Shown here piece by piece: positions 49,813-62,212 of a stretch of 64,000 nt of DNA. The notes beneath the pieces were generated by a model that was not told where the DNA came from, made no database searches, and saw nothing but the letters and a program-made list of their open reading frames with translations. The stretch is from assembly GCF_029227915.1 (NCBI RefSeq), contig NC_079875.1, positions 7,316,001-7,380,000 of the forward strand. Reading direction: 5' to 3'. Every line of letters starts with the position of its first letter. Within the stretch, counting starts at the first letter, position 1. The DNA is from Hydractinia symbiolongicarpus (Eukaryota > Cnidaria > Hydrozoa > Anthoathecata > Hydractiniidae). The translations under genes were made by a program, and so were the position numbers.

Positions 49813-52800
49813 CTAAAGTAGCGTAGAGTATATGAAGACCTAAAACCATCGTTGTCTAATCCTTATTAATGACAAGACTAGCCGAAGTCCCGTGGAAGAA
49901 TCCACTGAATCTCTCATCAAGTCCATATGATAGGTGCCAAATAAAAACATAGACCACACCAATTTGAATTTTTAAAAGTCACAACTTGCATTATTCTATA
50001 TCTATAACCGCTGAAACAAAACGTCCAAAAAATTAGCAATAAAAAAATAAAAATAAAAGAGAATAAAAGCCCTTGGATTGAGGTTGCTCACAGTCTGCAT
50101 TATACAGAACGTTTAGAAATATAAGCAGGTCCAACAACAAAATAAAAATAAAATAAAATAACAATGCAAAACGTCTAACAAAATCGAAGGTGTCTAACAA
50201 CGGTTATGTAAAAAGCTAAATCTGCTAAAACTGTATACTTGCTTTGCCATGCCAGAAGTGCACCAGGGGAAAATAGTATACCAGACATAAGAAAAAATCG
50301 GTAAGTCACACCAAAAAGATTATTGCAAGATTTCCAGTTTCTAATGCATCATACCAAATTAGCTAATTAGTCTATTGCATACACTAACCCTCCCAATGCG
50401 TAAACGTGCCGTGCATGATAACAATACAGTGTTTTCGAATTTAGGAATCGAATATATTTCAAACGGTAATGTAACAGATGTAAACATTGATTTAACTTTG
50501 TTTACATTAAGGTTTATTATAACGTAGCCTTAAAAACAGTAACAACGGAAAAATTACTTTTTACATTTTATATAAATTCTTCTCTACGATATACACGCTG
50601 TATTTTATAAGAATAGTGTTTTTTTTCGTTTCAGCCTTCATGTTCTTAACTTTCCCTGGTGTACTTGCCCATTGCTTTGGAGAAAAAAAGGTTCAGTTTG
50701 TGAGATATATACGCAATAAAAAAGTAAACTTCTAATTAAATTTGTGCATCATACAAATTTTTATATTAAAACAAACAATCAAGCTTAGACATATTCTTAG
50801 GATATTCTGACCCATTGTTTAGAGTATATTCTTATAAAAAAAGTTCTTAACTTTCTTGACAAATACTACCCTCGAGGCCTAAAAATATATAATGCCTTAA
50901 TAAAATAAAGCTTGCTATAAGTAGCTTTAGCTATTAGCAAATTTTTTTTATATTTATTTAGAACAAACAATCGAGGTTGGACATATTCTTAAGATATCTT
51001 CAACTGGACCCTGAGTATATTCTTACAAAAAAAATATGTTCAGGGTGAAGACAAAACATATTTAACTTCATATTTAAGTGAAAGTTTAGCTGGAAGCGTG
51101 TAAATGGCTTAAAACCTTATTCACCTAAATTCATTTCTCTACCAGATAATCTAAACAACACCTGCTTTTCTTTCGCTTTCTCAGTAGTAGCTAGCGTTTT
51201 CTGGATAAAAGTCCAATCAGTTTTTTTACTTCGATTGCTAAACTTAGCTTCATCCCAAAGAAAACAAAATGAAAATGTATAGCTAGCTACAATTGTCTGA
51301 TACATTTCCAGTCAGTTCTCTTTTTCACGTTATATCGTACGTTTTTCTTCTTTATAACAAATATTTCTGACAACAACATAAACTTTTTTTATTCTCGCTC
51401 GCCAACAACAGTCGCTCTACAACAACAGTTTTGTTTTTTACATTTTAGATTCGAATTATCATTCGAATTCGATAGCTTTTTTGAAAAAGAAAGCAACCTC
51501 GGTCCCAGAACACAAAAATGATAGAAGAAACAAATAAGCTTTAATTCAACCTCATGATGAGTAAACATTGTTTGGCATAACTTTTCTCAGGATTACTTTG
51601 AAAAAGAGACAACCTTCTTCGCTTCTGTTTTCATTTTTCAGCTGATAAACTTTGTTTCCGTGTGATACGGCGCGCACATGGTTATCCGGGGTACAATTAA
51701 ATTATTCTATCTATAACGACCAACGGTGCTTTTAAAACAAAGAAACAAATGAAAACATTTGAGAATAAAATAAAAATTAGCTTTAATAAAATAAGGAAAA
51801 AGAGTTTTATTTTTTAAAGTAATAAGAAAAGAGAATTAAATATTTAAATAGTAACCCCCTGATTTGCGTTTTTTTTTAACTTGGTAAATTTTAGCGTAAC
51901 GCCACGTCGTAAGAAAGTGACCCGTGATTTGTGTGCCATGACCTCACCGTGCGCACACACACACAAGGCGTGTTAATATATAGATTTTATCTTGACACTT
52001 TAACTGTCAAATCTATGACACATCTGCTAAACTTTAAATTAAACTATTTGTTAGCAAAATCTTTTATGAGTAAAATCACTTACATGTTATTGAAATTCTT
52101 GTGGTTAATGACATTTGGTTTTCTGTTTTCGACGGCGAGATAAACAGAGTTTTTATAAGTTTTCCACTTGTTCTTGCTACAGCACTCGTTACATTATTGT
52201 GAACAATACTACCGGAGTAATTTATTTTTGTAGTCGTCAATTTTTGTGTCGGTTGTACTGTTTTGAAAAGAAAGGAAGTTATATCCGCTGCAGACGTGAA
52301 AGATGCCAATGTGTGTCTTTTAGTTGCATTAACGATGACATTATTTGCTGTCAAAATTGAAGTAGAACTGGAAGTTGAAATTGTTTTTTCTTTTGTCAAG
52401 AATGTATAAATATCTTTCGAATTTGCTGTAACGGATAAAGAAGCAGTTAATTTAATAGACGACGTTCCAATTTTTTTAATGGTACCTTCTAGAGAATGAC
52501 TTTTTAGTTCATATATAGATGGTTTTAATATAGTAGAAAATGATTGTTTCGTAAATGTTCTCTTTATATTTGATGTATCGGATGTGTTCTGGATAATAAC
52601 AGTACTGCCTATTGATTCTTTTGATGTGTTTTTCCTCTTTATTACTGATGTTATAGATACAGGAGATGATTTTTCTGTGATAAAGGTGTGGGCAACTGAT
52701 ATAATCGAGCTTTGACTTTTTATTGATGTTTTTGTTATAGCTGGCGTGGTAGAGATTAATTGCGTTCCCAACATCCCTTTTGCAAATGAATTATTTTTGT

Positions 52801-55800
52801 CCACACTTATTGGATTTAATGAAATTTTTGGTTTGCTACTGGCAGGCATTATTGATATAGATATTACATTAGTATTACTGGTAGTATGTATGCCGAACGA
52901 TTTTTTCAAAGCAGATGTAGGCTGGTAAGATGTACTTGATGTTATCAATGGCGATGATGTTGGTGAATACGAGATTACGGTGAATGATCCTGGACTAACT
53001 GTGTTTCCTATGAAAGTTTTAAAAACGGTATACAAGTTATATGTTAGAAGGAAAAGTTGTGACACACATCTTCTGCATTTTCGTTACGATATTTTAATTT
53101 ACGTGTGGTAAAATGCATTTGTAAGATAACATTTGTAAACAATACTAACAAACTTTTAAATAAAATGAATGCAGCCTGTACAACAGGTATTCAAAGGCGT
53201 AAAAACTATGCAGCCTATATACAGTACAGGTGTAAGACAATTTCGGGATTCCCTTACGCATGTATGTAGAAATTTCATAGTTTACCTGGTTTATTAACAA
53301 AAGAATCAGTGCTTCGAGATGGATCACAATGTTGATGAAAATCGTTTGGATTTAGTTCTCCAAGTGAAAAACAATAACCGTTGATCAAACACGAGTTGCT
53401 CTAAAATGTGAAAAGAACAAATTCGACAACATGTAGCTTTTGAATTTCATACTAAAATATTCTTCAAGAAAAACTATTACATAGCGTAAACATGTTCATT
53501 TTTTAAAAATCTTTATTCTATCCATCATGCTTTTTAACTTGTTTTGCACAAAATATATATTTACAAGATATTGCTGCACAAAACTTTGCTAGCATTCCGA
53601 TAATATATCTTTCATCATTTTGGAAAATATATCGGTAAAACCAATTACCTTTTTATTACATAAGCCATTGCTGACGTTGCATTTCATACATTTAGAATCA
53701 TACACAATAAATATTGTGCCATTAAGACTGTAAATTTCCCCATCATTTGATACATGTATTTCATATCCACCAACTGGATTACCTTGTCCGATCTTAGGGT
53801 CTCTATTTACAACGAGAGGTGATGAAGGCACATTGCATATTACTTCGGCATAACTCAAAAGATTTGCAATACTTTGGAATTCTATACCAAATCTTTCAGA
53901 AGGTTTTTGCGATATCTAAATTGTTGATTTTAACTATATAACAAACAAATGTAACGCATTTTTGTACTTTATATTGTCATACTTTTACAAATGACATTCA
54001 AAATGTTTATTTATTAAGAAGCGGTTTGCTTACTAGAATTTTAACTCTTCTTAATTTGCAAGTCAAATTGTTTGATTCAATGTATCCATCTCCTACAATA
54101 CCAGCTGTGAGGCAGTTACCAATTCTAATATCGCACAACTTGTATCTTGCTAACAAAATTGGAATTTGGCCTAAAACATGATAATAAACAATAACCCCAG
54201 TTTCTTCTTCAATCCCTTATCCCTTTTATCTTAGTGTACTTTACACAGAAATAAGCACTCTAAACCATAAACCTTGTTAAATAAATTCATAACGTTTCCA
54301 AAAATATCTAGGTAAGCTTACCTTTCACATTAGAACAATCAGCACCGACAAACTTATCATGACATACACAACTTCTGTTAACACATAAACCATGTTGATT
54401 ACAGTCATTTTGACAAATCTTATTTCCCAACGCCACTGGTGGGACAAGCTCGCCACTTTCATCGGGTGTCCAGTACTTTTCAATGCCTCGCAGTATCTTT
54501 TCTTCGCAAGACGCACTCATTGTGTTCACAATAGATGTAAGATAATCGTAAGAATCTGAAACCTAATAGTAAATAGAAAAATTGGCTTGAAAGTTTAAAC
54601 AAAAATAAAGTTCAGGTAATGTAGCTAAGTAGTGTAATACTATCTGACCCTCACCAATACATCTGAAATGCATTCATTTTTGAAAGCACTTAAATCAAAA
54701 TCAGTCTTCAACGTATCTGCGCAAGAATTTCCGGCGGTGGAATTAAGTATTGCATCAATACACACTTTTCGTGTAGCTTCCTCAGTTTTGCCAGTTGGCG
54801 TTGGCCACGCAGGAGGATTAAATTCGATATCTTTAGACTGAAATGTATCATCGTCATCCTCATCAAAATCAACTTGTACAATAATGTCATCACTTAAAGC
54901 CCTACGCTTTCTGCTTGAACAATCCTGAAGATCTAAAGAGAAATGCTTAGCAAGTAACAATGACGGATCTGATCTGACAAATTTAAGTAGCTGCAAAGAA
55001 CTTCTCATATCTCGGGATTTATGTAAATACTTGTATAATACTACCACTATATTAGTCGGTACTATAGCAGTAAATGACAGAAAGTAGCCATATTAACCAT
55101 CATCCAATCATTAGTCGTATTTTTTTTTCATTATCTAACAAAAGACTTATTTCTCCCAAAACTATACAACTGTATCTTAATCTCGACTAGTTTATGTCGC
55201 ATTTCGTCGCATAATACCCTTTAAAGTTCCTTAAAATTGTGTGTTTGAATGGTCAATACACAAAAAGTCTCACACAATTATTTCTTACTTGAAGTTCTTA
55301 TATTTCTTTCTCGACTACCTCCTCTAAAACCTATTGGATTTAGGCTGCAGTCTGCAGTTATTGTATTGCTTCTATTTTGGCAAAAGCAAAACTCTTCATT
55401 GACTTGTAGTGCATCACACGCTGTTGTTTGAGTCTGCTCGGTTCTTAATCTTGTAAATAGACTGTCATGCCCATCTTTGATTCTAAATTATAAATGGTAG
55501 CAATAATATTTTATTAAGGATCTATGGCTAACACACAAGTATATTGCTTTAAATTTATATTAATGGTATAAGATTCTTATTAGTATTTTGGGTATCTGCT
55601 AAAAAGGTTCTTACTTCCAGCTATTAATAAAGTTTTTATCGGCTGGCCAAACTGTTGATGCAGAAGATACAACACCGTTTTTAGATGTCATGTCATTATT
55701 GGGATCTCCATCAAATTGTCCACAAAGTCCACTTGTGCGCTCGTAATACCGCGAAGGTAACGTTATATAAATGTTGCCAAAACTGCGTCGGTTCCGTCTT

Positions 55801-56854
55801 TGTTGGATTTGAAATGAAAATATGACACCTGATGGTAAGGTAATCTAGACATAAAAAATTAGTACGAGAATATGCTACATATTAGCCCTAACCTAATAAG
55901 TCTGAGAATAACTTGCCTTATAGATCGAGTTTGACACTGTGATCTTGCATAAAGGACTATTAAGAAACACTACTGGATTACGTCTACGGCCACAGAATTT
56001 TATTCCTCCCAAAATATCTTTACGTGATCCATCTTGAAGAGTGACTGCTTCCTTAGCAGCTATTCCGCACACACAGGTGACACCTGGAAGACATTCGAAA
56101 GTTCGAATATGGACCTAAGGAATAAAGAAATAAATATGATATAAAACAACTGAAGTTTGTTTTGAAAACTCTTTTATAATTTGAACAGCTTATTATAGTC
56201 AAAATCTTGTGATTGATTTCACTCTCGTTTTAAGTTTTTCTCTTGATGTCAAACCTGTTTTCCAATCCTTTTTAAGAAGTTGTATTACATATTATTTCAC
56301 TTAATACTGTCTGATGGCGCTAGCTTTTAAAATATATAATCAATCAAGCCAAAAAGTAACCGGCAAACATATAGGAAAAGAAGTAGTCTGTTACAGAAAT
56401 TCAGTCAAATTTACAAATTTTAGTTAAAAAGAAATTGTCATGAAAATGCAGAGTTGTTTGCCAGAAAGTGACATCTGCAAGAGAAAACAAAAACATTCTG
56501 TTGTGACACACCTTCGCGCAAGTAATTGACAGCACATTCAGAAACGGTTGTGATAAAAATTATTGTTAAAGCTATATATTTTTTCAAAAAATAGAAGTGT
56601 AAAACAGTGAAAGGTGATATTTGAAATAGAATAAACTTGTAGCAGATACGAAAGCAATATTTTGACTTAAATTAACAGACATAAAAAGAAAGTTTGATTT
56701 GATCTTTTTCCTGACAAACTGTTTACTGCGGGTGACCAATAAATGTGTGTGGCGTGATTGCAAACATATTTTTTAAGTAGATATAAAGTCGCAATGTCGA
56801 TAAAATGCTATACTTTAAAGGAACGGATTTGAAATTTAAAACTTTATATTACTA

Positions 56855-56885
<31 letters not shown>

Positions 56886-59800
56886 AAATTTGCATTCAGT
56901 TAGAAGTTTAGGTAAAAATAACTGATTTTTCATCTTTATGGTTATTAAAATAAAAAACGTAATTTAAAATCAAACCTTTAAGTTATTCTTTGGACTTTGA
57001 ACCAAAATATAGTCTCCAACATTAAAAAAGGCGTACCACAATCGGTCAAACGTTGTTACATAAGGATCGCCTGTCACGGAGCAGTAACCGGAAGGAATAT
57101 TTTCAGCTATAACCTACAAAAAAATTGGTTAGGTATGCAAGTGTTTCAAAAAAAACTTTAACCAACCCTACCATCAACTTTATATACAAAATGTTGAACA
57201 AAAGATAACTTAGCTAAAGTTCAATCTGAGGTGCAAATTGGCCCAAAGCGTTAACATAGTCAGCAATGTTTGAGCCATCATTACATAATTTTACCTGAAT
57301 ATTCTCTTCCTCGTAACAACTCCAATCTAATGTGTTTATCACATTCCGTATGACAGGGGTTATCGATACTTTTTTGGTACCATCATCCACAAAATCTTCC
57401 ATCGCTACTACAGAAACATTTTGCACTGTAGGAAAACCAGTTCCAAATGTAAGGCTGCATTTATTCAGTACCACATCACGATTTGAAACAGAGAATTGCA
57501 ATTCAACGCTACATCCAGTAGAGGTATCTGTGCATACAAATGGTACTGTCGAACGAACGGTTATATGTGCAGCGGTGGCATCCTCTTTTAATGAAATGAC
57601 TTTAGGATGAATCTAAAACGTAGGAACTTTTTCATTTTTTGATTTCTTACTTGATAGCATTCATTATGTAGGTATCTTTATGGAATTTTTTATGGAATAA
57701 AATTAGATTTTTTTGTGTGAGTTATACAGCCTTTATTCTTTCAACGCTTCAACTCTGAATATTACAGTGGTTTTTAAAAATAAACGATGCTTAAAAGATA
57801 TAAACTCGTAGATATTTTTTGACGAAATAACGACTTTCACAATCTATTGCTTCAGTGATCATATTAATTTTTCCATAAAAAGTAATCCTAAGATTTACCA
57901 TATTAAGGATAAAAATTAGTTGAGCACTTAAATATATGGAGAATATTTTATAATCATCGCGTTTCTACTTACTTGTACAGATTGCCTTTCAAAATATTAT
58001 ACGTAACTAAACTTTGACATATTAAGAATGAAAATAAAGAGACACCAATTTCGTACTTAAATTAATAAGCCATTACGTACAATAATACTAGTGTACCTTC
58101 AGTCCTGCAAAGAATTTGTTGCTTTTAAAGAAAGGGCTTCTTTCATTTGGTGTACTCTCATACCATGTGCGAACTTTGCAGAATATCTACAAAAAAGTTT
58201 ATCGCAGATAAAAAAAGCAAGAAAGGCGTCATATTTGATTTAGTGAAAGAATATGGTTACATTAAGTGATTCTTTTAGGGTTCTGTCATGGTTCAGACAC
58301 ATATTTAGTATGTTTGTTATTTCCCAGAAGTTCTTGGTTTTTTTACAGAATTATTCATTGAATATAAAAGCAAACTAAATTGTCTATCAGATGATATTAA
58401 AGAAATTCTCCAGTTAGCCATAACTTTCATTTTTTTTTCTGACCAAAACGTCCTACAGTCCTCTTCGTGTTATCTTTTATTGCATATTATTTCTTCATCA
58501 GTTCTGCATTACTATAACAACAATATTTTGGTACAAATTTTCAAGAAAGGGCGCTGTTCATTTTTTATATAAAATTCCGTAAACATAATTTCTTTATTAT
58601 AGCTACATAAAATAATTAAATTTTAAATCTTTTTATCTTATAGACAATAGATAATTGTATAAAAAACAAAACTTTTTAGAAATATTGAATAAACTAAATA
58701 CATATCAGCATTACATTATCCTTAAGCTAACTAACAACAGCATTTCAATTAGATTGGTTTAATCAATTTTTTATTTATAGATTTCTCTCTTGGTAAAAAC
58801 ACTTAATGCAAACAAAAATGATAACTTTCTTAAATGATATAATTAGGACTCTCGATTGATTTATTTTCTTCTCTAAAGTCCGTTAAAGTTATTTTATTTT
58901 GAAACATAAAAAATGTATTTACTACCTCACTTCCTAAGCAAAAACTAGTTTGACTCGCCAAGTTATCACCATCACTGAAATACGAAACATTAGCAACATT
59001 GCGTAATGTCTCGTTCTTTATGATAGACAAGGTCTTATCTAACCAAAGGACTTCAAATGTAGAATTGTTCTGCTGATCACGGACATGAATGACACATTTA
59101 AATAAAATACGCTTCTCCTTGGACGTCACCTCAATTGCTGGCAATTTGCTCATTCGTGGATAATTACCTGTTAATTGAAAATAATAATATTGATGAGCAC
59201 TGAAAACGAACACACGTAAATATGAAAACTATTTGCGCAACGACATCATTTTTTAGGGAGTATGTTTGGATGTTTAACGCGCTACTTCAAATAATAGAGG
59301 AAGAAAAAGACAACACAAAAAAAGAAAACAACACTACCTCTTTAACTTGTTAAAAAGATTAGCTGTGCTCTAATTTTTTTTAAATCATGTTACTTTTTAA
59401 TTAAACTATCTCTAAGTTGAAACACGTTAAACCTACAAAACCTTGTTTACATAATTAAGAGAGTTGACATAGCAAATATCTTTTTAAATGCTTAATTAGT
59501 TTACCTGCAGGTTGTCCAACTTCATAAAGCCATCTTCCAGGTGCATTTACATTTGAATTCACAGCTAGAGATTGTATTCTATCAGGTCTGTGGTTATAAG
59601 GATGATGAAAGTGAGTTAAGTCGTTTTGCCAACCAATCTAAAAAGATTTTTATCCCCTCCTGCATCCGCATTATTAGAAAACTAGAGACAGTAAATGTTC
59701 ACAAAAAGATAAATGTGGCAAACCTTATGTACTCAGCCTAAACAATAAATTTAAATAATGTAGAGGATATTATAAATATAAAAATTGCTAAATAATTGCT

Positions 59801-62212
59801 AAATATTCATTAAATTTACATTTGCATTTAGTTAAAATTAACCACCACGCTAAATGGCTTATATTGTCTCTCTGTGAAATCCTCAAATCACTTCACACTG
59901 CAAATAGACTTTTCGCTTTAAGACAATAAATGTCTAATCAGTATATTTTATATGCATTAATTCAATCACTACAAAAAAATAATAATACATGTATAGTACT
60001 AACCGTAGTTCGTGTATTAATACCACGTGTTTCATTATAATGCAAAAATAAAAAAGTAGACGTCAAATCACATGCCAAAGCCATCTGAAATGTAGTCGAC
60101 TTCTATAGAAAAACAAAAAATCAAGAGTACGTGCATTTCGGCAACTATGATTATTACCATTTTAAAATCTGTTATACAATGAACAGGACCCTCTAAAGCA
60201 TCTGGCGCATTGCTCTAATTTCTGCATTAAAATGTGTTTGAATAAAACTCTACCTGTTTTTGTGAAAATATATTTACATTATACCATGTGACAACGAGGA
60301 CAAAATTTGGTACAAAATTTATATCCAGTGCATTTTTTATGTCGTTTGTAGCCTTTCTTATTACTCTTCCAGCTGTATGGATTTGGTACGTAAATTTGGA
60401 ACCATTGTATTGAAATGAAAGATCATTCCAGAACCCTGCAATGATTGGTGGTCGATATGGCTGACCGTTAGATCGGATCCTTACTGGAAACTGACGTGGA
60501 ACGAAACTAACGTATCTCACATTTCCAAAAACGATGTAGCCTTTGATTGATAACTGGAAAGTAATTGGATTAAATGATTGATGCAACCTTTTTCGCTTGA
60601 ACCAGCACTGTTTTGCATTTAAAGGTTTAAAACATAATTTCAAGCCTTTGCACAAACACAGATCGAAAAAGAGTTATGGAATTCATCATTCATTAGGACT
60701 AAATACGTGTTAAGTACTAGCTACATAATTGCATCTTTTCATTAAGTTAAAGTTGTCTTTACTTAAACATTTTATGCGCTAAAAGAATTGATTATAAGTG
60801 AAATGCCAATATATTTAACGTGGAATTATTAAATTTAACCAAAAGTTTGCTAATATTCTAATACTTCATGCGAATCATGACTTAAAGACAGCTGTTATGA
60901 AGTTAGTTTTGAATAATTTTTTTTTTACTATAGCGTATAGATTTCAGTCCATATTTGAACTGCAGAAGGTATAAAGCAAAAAAAAACAAATTGTGTTTAA
61001 AATATCTACTTTTCTTTTACACTTTTGTCAAAGAGACAACGTGATAGTTGTTTCATAATTCTTAACTTTCTCTCAACATGCATGACATTATAGTAAACTA
61101 CATGGAAGTTTGCGAGTAAAATATCAAACAAAACGCATTGTTCTTTCGTGAAGATGCCAGCAGCCTGTATGCAACTTATTGTAACCCGGTACAATGTCTA
61201 ATATCGTTGATGATAACAATTAGTCTAATGGAATCGGCGTTTGAACACAATGGTAATTTAAATACACAATAAATTAAAAGTAAACTAAATCTCCGAACTA
61301 ATCTTCTAATAAATGAAAACATTCCTGCCATTTTGTCATTTTTTAATTTTGGTTGTAGGACATGTATATCTGATACAAATCCTACAACCAAAATTACACA
61401 AAATTAATAACTTGAAATAATAAATAATTTACTTCGTGGCGACTGGCATCTTAACATTCTACAGATCTAAAAGCGAAGCCTCTTTATGTCGTATATAATC
61501 AGAGATACTTGACAAGGAACATAAAGAAAGAACTTCTGGAGTAGTTTGGTAGGCAATAGCTTGTTTAATGATATAAAATAATCAATATAAAGGAAAATGG
61601 AAGTTCTTAACACATTAGGTCGTAGACGTGTTATGTACATGCAATTTATCAGAAATAAGCATTATGATACTTTTATATATGTGAATGTTGATAGTGACAC
61701 CCATAGTAGCGACCAACACTGCCAATTAAGTATCAAATGTTTGTTGGTAACTTTTGAACGGAGATTGTAAAATATCGTCTAAATATCATCACAGCAAGGT
61801 TCAAGAGCAACAGATTTAACTTAAAATTTAAAACTTTATCAAAACTGTGTATGCCATTACCACCATGTAAATCTTACTTTTAATATTTATTTTTTGATAG
61901 TTTGTAGCCTTTGTCCTGACCAATGCGCGTATCCAAAACATTTTAAGCATTTGGTGGACTAAAATAAATGCTATTCCAAGAATTAAATAAGTGGTCACCT
62001 ACCTGTGCTATTGTGTTGTTTTTCCGATGAAAGAAGGGTATGTGAGAAGTTGTGATAAAGTAATTATCATCTGAAAGATGATTTGTTAGACGAATACCTT
62101 TTTCATTATCTATAATTGTTGTATCGCCATTTTTTACTCCAAAAGGAAAAAAGTTTGTCAGTTCTAAAGCTGATACAATTCCCAAATTTAAATACACCAA
62201 GGCAGCTACCAT
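49208..62212 (-). CDS. VWDE-like secreted multidomain protein with C-terminal chitin-binding modules (19 exons)
   Basis: Exons on the minus strand: 62003-62212, 60254-60553, 60004-60084, 59505-59637, 58926-59167, 58097-58186, 57295-57612, 56976-57113, 55917-56114, 55615-55844, 55289-55482, 54655-54932, 54322-54562, 54034-54170, 53649-53915, 53286-53400, 52084-53007, 49648-49812 and 49208-49554. They sum to 4,608 nt, 1,535 residues plus stop, with every junction phase agreeing. Order: signal peptide (1-17), NIDO (about 18-241), VWDE-type Cys region (242-458), VWD (459-646), linker with an RKRR site (about 719), EGF (854-880), Cys-containing module (885-1057), Ser/Thr-rich region (1058-1365), two CBM14 modules (1366-1535). 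No membrane segment is seen. The VWDE family is known as secreted matrix proteins; function here is inferred. The last two exons could instead be a separate gene starting at 49849. Confidence 0.8.
49877..51984 (-). mobile_element. Complete Helitron/Helentron-like non-autonomous element in intron 17
   Basis: The minus-strand 5' end reads TCTATATATTAACACGCC at 51984. The 3' end has hairpin GTGGA-TTCT-TCCAC (49892-49905), then GGGACTTCGG and CTAGT ending at 49877. About 2.1 kb, no coding capacity. Two parts match 17630-18500 and 16990-17623 on the opposite strand, defining it as the best full-length member of the family here. Confidence 0.5.
52084..53007 (-). CDS. VWDE-like gene, exon 17: Ser/Thr-rich mucin-like exon
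   Basis: A single 924-nt exon, by far the largest of the gene, codes for about 308 residues dominated by Ser, Thr, Ile, Lys and Asn with no cysteine, as expected for an O-glycosylated spacer. It starts after TTTCATAG at 53008 and ends at a strong donor, ACAT|GTAAGT. The donor shows that coding continues downstream of 52084 and not to the stop a few codons further on. Confidence 0.75.
54322..54562 (-). CDS. VWDE-like gene, exon 13: EGF-like domain
   Basis: The exon encodes IEKYWTPDESGELVPP, typical of the pre-EGF segment of VWDE proteins, then six cysteines spaced C-x3-C-x5-C-x4-C-x1-C-x8-C (residues 854-880), a standard EGF-like repeat. Only one EGF repeat is present, fewer than in vertebrate VWDE proteins. 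It is followed by GTAAGC donor in phase 1. Confidence 0.8.
55615..57113 (-). CDS. VWDE-like gene, exons 8-10: VWD domain
   Basis: Exon 8 encodes GYCSVTGDPYVTTFD followed by LWYAFFNVGDYILV, the hallmark start of a von Willebrand type D domain. Exon 9 encodes VTCVCGIAAKEA and ends with a GC donor (AAG|GCAAGT). Exon 10 encodes SGLCGQFDGDPNND, the second VWD hallmark with its calcium-site-like acidic residues. The intron between exons 8 and 9 contains a 28-base C run at 56855-56882. Confidence 0.85.
56855..56882 (-). repeat. Run of 28 C on the plus strand (G run in the transcript)
   Basis: An uninterrupted C run in intron 8 of the VWDE-like gene. In the transcribed strand it is a G run that could form a quadruplex. 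The exact length may be unreliable in an assembly. Confidence 0.9.
59505..62212 (-). CDS. VWDE-like gene, exons 1-4: signal peptide and NIDO domain
   Basis: Exon 1 starts at 62212 (MVAALVYLNLGIVSALE, signal peptide) and continues FFPFGVKNGD, the usual start of a NIDO (nidogen extracellular) domain, ending CAG|GTAGGT. Exon 2 gives IVFGNVRYVSFVP, FWNDL and FTYQIHTAGR; exon 3 gives MALACDLTSTFLFLHYNET; exon 4 gives IGWQNDL and ends NAPGRWLYEVGQPAG. This matches the NIDO course of strand-rich, Trp-containing motifs. Phases are 0, 0, 0 and then 1. The long first intron (60554-62002) holds a perfect inverted repeat at 61344-61396. Confidence 0.75.
61344..61396. repeat. Perfect 17-bp inverted repeat with 19-nt loop
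   Basis: Arms 61344-61360 and 61380-61396 are exact reverse complements (arm contains TTGGTTGTAGGA). It lies in intron 1 of the VWDE-like gene, so it would fold in the pre-mRNA. It may be a hairpin RNA or a transposon end; nothing more can be said. Confidence 0.7.

Noticed and set aside
49580-49849. Separate gene with its own signal peptide for the CBM14 exons
   Set aside because: Possible, but the strong donor at the end of exon 17, the in-phase acceptor at 49813 and a mobile element directly upstream in place of a promoter favour joining to the VWDE-like gene. Kept as the stated alternative.
52076-52083. Stop codon just past the Ser/Thr-rich exon as the end of the VWDE-like protein
   Set aside because: It falls after a consensus GTAAGT donor, and the downstream CBM14 exons continue in the right phase to a poly(A) signal.
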